64,000 nt of DNA, from contig OZ026841.1 of NCBI GenBank assembly GCA_964023205.1, positions 29,340,399 to 29,404,398 on the forward strand. Direction: 5' to 3'. Under the pieces are notes generated by a model that was given only the letters and a program-made list of their open reading frames with translations, did no database searches and had not been told where the DNA came from. Made by a program: the position numbers and the translations under genes. Source of the DNA: Lutraria lutraria. Taxonomy: Eukaryota > Mollusca > Bivalvia > Venerida > Mactridae. Shown one piece after another: positions 61,047-64,000 of this stretch (position 1 is the stretch's first letter; each line of letters starts with the position of its first letter).

Positions 61047-61055
61047 TTGTATGGG

Positions 61056-61093
61056 GGCCCTGAAAAGGGCCGTTGGTGGTCCTGAAAAGGACC
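61056..61093 (-). terminator. Tandem histone-type 3' stem-loops
   Basis: GGTCCTTTTCAGGACC (61093-61078) and GGCCCTTTTCAGGGCC (61071-61056) on the minus strand, with the same order, spacing and flanks (CCAAC...ACCA between them) as at 59542-59579. The first hairpin starts 19 nt after the stop codon of the coiled-coil gene. Confidence 0.85.
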
Positions 61094-61112
61094 GTTGGTG
61101 CTTGTATGGGAA

Positions 61113-61436
61113 TTAATGGCGTTGACCGCATCTCCCCATACAAGCGGGACACCACTTGTCCCATTTCTTGACATCCTTCGGGTCCGGTGTAGGTTGATAG
61201 AGGTTCGACGGAACCTCTACCAGTTCATCTTCCCAGTTCTCTGGGGTTGATTCTTGGGGGGTATCCCCCCAGTCCTCTTCCCCAGAGCAGACCTCAACCT
61301 CCTCTACAAACTGCTTCCCCTCTCTCAGCTCTTTCACCTCCAGCCTTAACTCTTCTAGCTGCATCTCCAGCTGTTCAATATACCGCCCTAAGGCAGCATA
61401 TTTTCTCTTGATAATATTGACTGTTCTCTGTGACAT
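61113..61436 (-). CDS. Small coiled-coil protein with C-terminal CPAC motif
   Basis: 107 residues, ATG 61436, TAA 61113-61115. Residues 1-45 (NIIKRKYAALGRYIEQLEMQ...LEELRLEVKELREG) form a clear leucine-heptad coiled coil. The middle is acidic (about 46-78, GEEDWGDTPQESTPENWEDE). The C-terminus, KKWDKWCPACMGRCGQRH, has a Cys/His cluster that could bind a metal. Function unknown. The gene is divergent from the myristoylation-type gene and shares its CCAAT-array upstream region. It ends in tandem histone-type stem-loops. Confidence 0.75.
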   Translation of the reverse strand: MSQRTVNIIKRKYAALGRYIEQLEMQLEELRLEVKELREGKQFVEEVEVCSGEEDWGDTPQESTPENWEDELVEVPSNLYQPTPDPKDVKKWDKWCPACMGRCGQRH

Positions 61437-61499
61437 CTTGATACAGAATGAAACTAGATCAAGGCAAGGTCACTCACTGACTATGATACAAGGACTCTG

Positions 61500-61632
61500 A
61501 TTGGTCCATTTTAACGGTATTTCATTGGTCCATTTTAACGGTATTTCATTGGTCCATTTTAACGGTATTTCATTGGTCCATTTTAACGACATTTCATTGG
61601 TCCATTTTAACGACATTTCATTGGTCTGTTCT
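61500..61632. promoter_or_regulatory. Six-copy CCAAT array between divergent genes
   Basis: Five 24-bp units ATTGGTCCATTTTAACGGTA+TTTC (two with AACGACA) start at 61500, 61524, 61548, 61572 and 61596, with a partial sixth at 61620. Each carries an inverted CCAAT box (ATTGG) and a Myb-like AACGG. The array lies between the coiled-coil gene (minus) and the MGNCL gene (plus), so it probably works as a shared promoter or enhancer. Confidence 0.75.
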
Positions 61633-61686
61633 AGGTCAGTGTTTTTTTTTCGTGTTCCATAGCTCATTTATGTTTCATGATTCAAC

Positions 61687-61914
61687 ATGGGCAACTGCTT
61701 GAAAAGTTCTTCTGATGAACCTGATGAGTTACAAGAAGATGTTTGGGTGGTCAAGATGGGTAATTTGTACCCAGACTTGTCTGAATTCCAAGATGTTAGT
61801 ATTGTCAAGATGGATATCAAGATGGGTAATTTATACCCTGACCTTGCCATCTTTTATGATGAGGATTTGAGAGCCAACTATTGGCGATACCTATTTCTTG
61901 CAGAAATGCAATGA
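61687..61914 (+). CDS. Small protein with N-myristoylation/palmitoylation signal
   Basis: 75 residues, ATG 61687, TGA 61912-61914. The start MGNCLKSSS fits the N-myristoylation rule (Gly2, Ser6-like position) with an adjacent Cys for palmitoylation, which predicts anchoring to membranes. It is acidic, with an internal duplication (VVKMGNLYPDL and DIKMGNLYPDL). No known family. Such proteins often act at membranes during virion assembly or signalling, but that is inference. A histone-type hairpin follows 10 nt after the stop. Confidence 0.7.
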   Translation: MGNCLKSSSDEPDELQEDVWVVKMGNLYPDLSEFQDVSIVKMDIKMGNLYPDLAIFYDEDLRANYWRYLFLAEMQ

Positions 61915-61924
61915 ATTACCCAAC

Positions 61925-61940
61925 GGCCCTTATTAGGGCC
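61925..61940 (+). terminator. Histone-type stem-loop with variant loop
   Basis: GGCCCTTATTAGGGCC: the same six-bp stem and four-base loop geometry as the other hairpins, with CCAAC before and ACCA after, but loop TATT instead of TTTC. A CAAGCAAAGACAAAAG tract follows about 30 nt later and could serve as a downstream element. Confidence 0.65.
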
Positions 61941-62002
61941 ACCATATGTGTTAGATTCGTTTTGTTTCTCAAGCAAAGACAAAAGCATATTACATTGTCT
62001 AT

Positions 62003-62018
62003 CATTTTATTTTTGAAA
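62003..62018 (-). terminator. Poly(A) signal of the CCHC gene (probable)
   Basis: The minus strand has AAAAATAAAATGATAG (AATAAA), about 120 nt beyond the stop codon of the zinc-knuckle gene, which lacks a histone-type hairpin. Confidence 0.45.
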
Positions 62019-62084
62019 ACATTTATAAAGTACAACAAAGTACAACACAATACAACTCACTTAGTCTCCAATTTAAGTCTATAC

Positions 62085-62135
62085 ACAATTGTCCAACAAA
62101 TTGTCCAACAAATTGTCCAACACATTGTCCAGATT
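62085..62135. repeat. 13-bp tandem repeat ATTGTCCAACAAA
   Basis: Four copies with small changes in the 3' UTR of the CCHC gene. Confidence 0.8.
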
Positions 62136-62484
62136 ACACAAAGTCACTCACAGTTTTTGTTGGATTCTTTTTGTATTTACGTTTTTTCTTACTCTGTTCT
62201 GCGTCCTGTAGATCGACCTGTTCACCTTGTTTCTTAGGACAGTCTGCGATGAAATGTCCTTGTTCATGACAATAAAAGCATTCATTGTTGAAGGGTTCCG
62301 TACAGCTGGTAGAATAATGTCCTTTCTTTCCACAACGATAACACTTGATATGATCCCATGTTACATTTTTCTGTCCACAGAGCTGATCCGCTAAGTTGTT
62401 GAGCTCTTTAATTTTTTTCTTTAATGAATACATCAAAGTTTGATCTCGGTTCTCTTCAACTTGGTTCATTTTAGGATCGCTCAT
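62134..62484 (-). CDS. Double CCHC zinc-knuckle protein
   Basis: 116 residues, ATG 62484. The N-terminal half is a charged helix. Two retroviral-type zinc knuckles follow: CYRCGKKGHYSTSC and CFYCHEQGHFIADC, both with correct C-x2-C-x4-H-x4-C spacing. A lysine-rich tail (KKKRKYKKN) ends the protein. It is expected to bind single-stranded nucleic acid, like nucleocapsid or CNBP-type proteins. TATAAAAG lies at 62525-62518 and the polymerase gene is divergent from it. Zinc knuckles are not standard Polinton genes, so its presence is notable. Confidence 0.85.
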   Translation of the reverse strand: MSDPKMNQVEENRDQTLMYSLKKKIKELNNLADQLCGQKNVTWDHIKCYRCGKKGHYSTSCTEPFNNECFYCHEQGHFIADCPKKQGEQVDLQDAEQSKKKRKYKKNPTKTVSDFV

Positions 62485-62517
62485 GTTGAAATGATAAAAA
62501 ACGGACGGAGCGTACGT

Positions 62518-62525
62518 CTTTTATA
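62518..62525 (-). promoter_or_regulatory. TATA box of CCHC gene
   Basis: TATAAAAG on the minus strand, 34-41 nt upstream of the ATG. Confidence 0.65.
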
Positions 62526-62557
62526 GAGTGTCACGCGTTATGACCTTGAACCCGAAG

Positions 62558-62565
62558 TATAAAAA
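62558..62565 (+). promoter_or_regulatory. TATA box of DNA polymerase gene
   Basis: TATAAAAA, 29-36 nt upstream of the ATG at 62594. Initiation at the usual distance would leave almost no 5' UTR. It forms a 109-bp bidirectional promoter region with the CCHC gene. Confidence 0.6.
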
Positions 62566-62593
62566 ACGGCGGAGAAGTTTTAAGATCATAATC

Positions 62594-64000
62594 ATGTCAG
62601 ATACCGACAGTACTAGTGGTGAGGATGAACCTCCAACTAAACGAAGTAAGTTTGAGCCTGTGCGCGACTATTATAACATACAGTCACGCATGGAAAGAAA
62701 GTCAAGAAAATTCAAGACTCAATCCAAAGTATATGATGTGACATTTCAACCGTATAATCAATCGTTTGAATTTACAAACAGGTTGTTTAATGATATGATG
62801 GACCAACTCTACAAGAGATGTGAAGTAAAGTCGAATGATCGAGTTCGAGTATCTATTCTACATCCTGATTTGGACTTTGGAATACATGTTCCGTTTAATA
62901 GGGCATCTCGTATTAGTGGAGATACATTATTGGATGAAATTGAACGTGTGGCACAAAGTAACCGTCAATTTAAAATTCATGATGGGGCGGCACAGATGGA
63001 AATTACGCATATTGCTATGCCACAGGGATCCGGAAAGAAAACGTTTAAAGCACCAAACTTATTCAGTATGCGAAAGTCAAAGACAAGTGTTGTGTGTATT
63101 GACAATAGTAAGGACTCTATGTGTTTAGCTAGATCGATTGTGGTAGGACGGTGCAAAGTACATGAAAATCAAACCCCGGAATGGAAAAAACGATGGCATC
63201 TTATACGTCAGTCTAAGAAAAATCTTCAAAAATACGAAGCCGAAGCATTATTAAAGCAAGTGGGTATTTCATCGGATCAGTCGTGCGGTATAGAAGAATA
63301 CCAAAAACTACAGGACTATCTCTATCCGAGCTATGTGATTAAAATCCATCCACAACATTATGGAAGTGAATTGTTATTCAAACCACCTGCTCTGACTGAA
63401 AAAAGTCGTGTGATTCATATCTTTCACCATGATAATCATTATGACTGTATCGTATCCATTACCGGATTTCTCGGACGGGTTTATTATTGTGAATGGTGTG
63501 ATGTCGGTTATGATCACCGTGAAGGACACCAGTGTAGCCATATTTGTCAGTGTTATGCTCACACCCTGTGCCCAGCAGGACAATCTATAAGATGTCCGGA
63601 TTGCCGTCGCCTATTCCAGAGTCAGGCATGTTTTGACAATCATAAAACAAAAACGGGAAAACAACGTAAAACCATTTGTGAATCCGTATGGAATTGTAAG
63701 AAATGTGGACAAAAGGTGATTGAAACGAAACGGAATCACGTTTGCCCAGGGACAAAGAAATGCAGGTGTTGTAAAGCCATAGTAGGACCAGATCATGACT
63801 GTTACATTCCAACATATGAACCACCCAATAGAAAACAACCACCAGTACCATTCATCTTTTTTGATTTTGAATGTCGTTTTGATTCTGGAGAACATATCCC
63901 TAATTTTTGTGTGGCTCAACGTGCTTGTGGTGACTGTATGTGTCAGTCAGTGAAAGCTCCTTGTGAGTATTGTGAAGAGGTGAATGAAGCCAGACAAATG
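62594..64000 (+). CDS. Type B DNA polymerase, N-terminal part (runs off window)
   Basis: 469 codons open from ATG 62594 to the window edge. Replicative polymerase of the protein-primed/Polinton class (DNA_pol_B_2-like), which copies the element's own DNA. It starts with an acidic/basic tail containing PPTKRSKFEP (possible nuclear signal). A domain of unknown role follows (about 30-290). A Cys/His-rich zinc region comes next (about 297-412: YCEWCDVGYDHREGHQC, CPDCRRLF, CKKCGQKV, CRCCKAIV). Then the 3'-5' exonuclease motif I, FIFFDFEC (Asp424, Glu426), followed by HIPNFCVAQ as in Polinton relatives. Palm motifs would lie beyond 64000. No stops or frameshifts, so the element looks recent. Confidence 0.88.
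   Translation, partial: MSDTDSTSGEDEPPTKRSKFEPVRDYYNIQSRMERKSRKFKTQSKVYDVTFQPYNQSFEFTNRLFNDMMDQLYKRCEVKSNDRVRVSILHPDLDFGIHVPFNRASRISGDTLLDEIERVAQSNRQFKIHDGAAQMEITHIAMPQGSGKKTFKAPNLFSMRKSKTSVVCIDNSKDSMCLARSIVVGRCKVHENQTPEWKKRWHLIRQSKKNLQKYEAEALLKQVGISSDQSCGIEEYQKLQDYLYPSYVIKIHPQHYGSELLFKPPALTEKSRVIHIFHHDNHYDCIVSITGFLGRVYYCEWCDVGYDHREGHQCSHICQCYAHTLCPAGQSIRCPDCRRLFQSQACFDNHKTKTGKQRKTICESVWNCKKCGQKVIETKRNHVCPGTKKCRCCKAIVGPDHDCYIPTYEPPNRKQPPVPFIFFDFECRFDSGEHIPNFCVAQRACGDCMCQSVKAPCEYCEEVNEARQM

Larger units (their letters stand above)
59276..64000. mobile_element. Polinton/Maverick- or adintovirus-like element, left part
   Basis: A dense block of five uninterrupted frames with short intergenic gaps, compact TATA promoters and a type B DNA polymerase, unlike the decayed DNA around it. 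The polymerase class and its Cys-rich N-terminal region are typical of large self-synthesising DNA elements of animals. The left edge is uncertain; a segment with TGGCACC/GGTGCCA direct and inverted words (59310-59460) may be terminal or subterminal. Capsid, protease, ATPase and integrase genes would be expected beyond 64000. The small accessory genes here are not ones I know from standard Polintons. Confidence 0.7.

Noticed and set aside
59542..61093. Histone gene cluster
   Set aside because: The hairpins suggested histone genes, but none of the adjacent frames encodes a histone-like protein and no histone fold motif is seen in the window.
62148..62333. Second small minus-strand frame in the CCHC gene
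   Set aside because: Out-of-frame shadow; the zinc-knuckle frame keeps all eight metal ligands.

Overview
The window reads as invertebrate, most likely bivalve (probably heterodont), nuclear DNA. It is AT-rich and gene-poor, with short exons bounded by GT/AG introns. It is dominated by tRNA-derived SINE pieces, fold-back and MITE-like elements, Tc1/mariner and LINE relics, and long tandem arrays. One array belongs to a repeat design I associate with clams: 'gccatgatggccct' at one end and a 'gctcacc/ggtgagc' pair. Species cannot be named from the sequence.

Layout. 0.4-2.4 kb: two-orientation minisatellite and a fold-back element. 2.8-2.94 kb (minus): probable first coding exon of mitochondrial ATP synthase subunit f. 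7.2-15.0 kb: two copies of one 2.5-kb transposon in mirror orientation, each with its own 5-bp target duplication; the second carries a 2.75-kb element that itself carries a 0.45-kb element. 15-22 kb: mariner and Tc1 relics, a SINE and a palindrome. 23.1-30.5 kb (minus): a complete five-exon glycosyltransferase family 92 gene. 30.5-50 kb: LINE, mariner and repeat relics plus a 43/42-bp minisatellite. 50.6-58.9 kb (minus): a second GT92 gene, paralogous exon by exon, whose aligned start codon seems lost.

59.3-64.0 kb: one flank of a Polinton/Maverick- or adintovirus-like element, unbroken in the part visible. It holds the N-terminal third or so of a protein-primed-type DNA polymerase B (open to the window edge), a double CCHC zinc-knuckle protein, a small N-myristoylation-type protein, a coiled-coil protein and a Pro/Gln/Met repeat protein with a lysine-rich tail.

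The most surprising observation is in that last block. Three of the small genes end, 11-43 nt after their stop codons, in 16-nt hairpins of the replication-dependent histone mRNA type. Two genes carry tandem pairs that match the metazoan consensus exactly and are followed by purine-rich, U7-target-like sequence; the third has the same stem with a changed loop. The proteins are not histones. This suggests that a selfish DNA element makes non-polyadenylated, S-phase-coupled mRNAs through the host histone 3'-end machinery. Compact TATA boxes very near the start codons and a six-copy CCAAT array between divergent genes complete a tidy expression unit.

In working terms, host coding content is the two GT92 enzymes (type II Golgi/ER membrane glycosyltransferases) and the partial ATP synthase gene. 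Nearly everything else is mobile or repetitive DNA.
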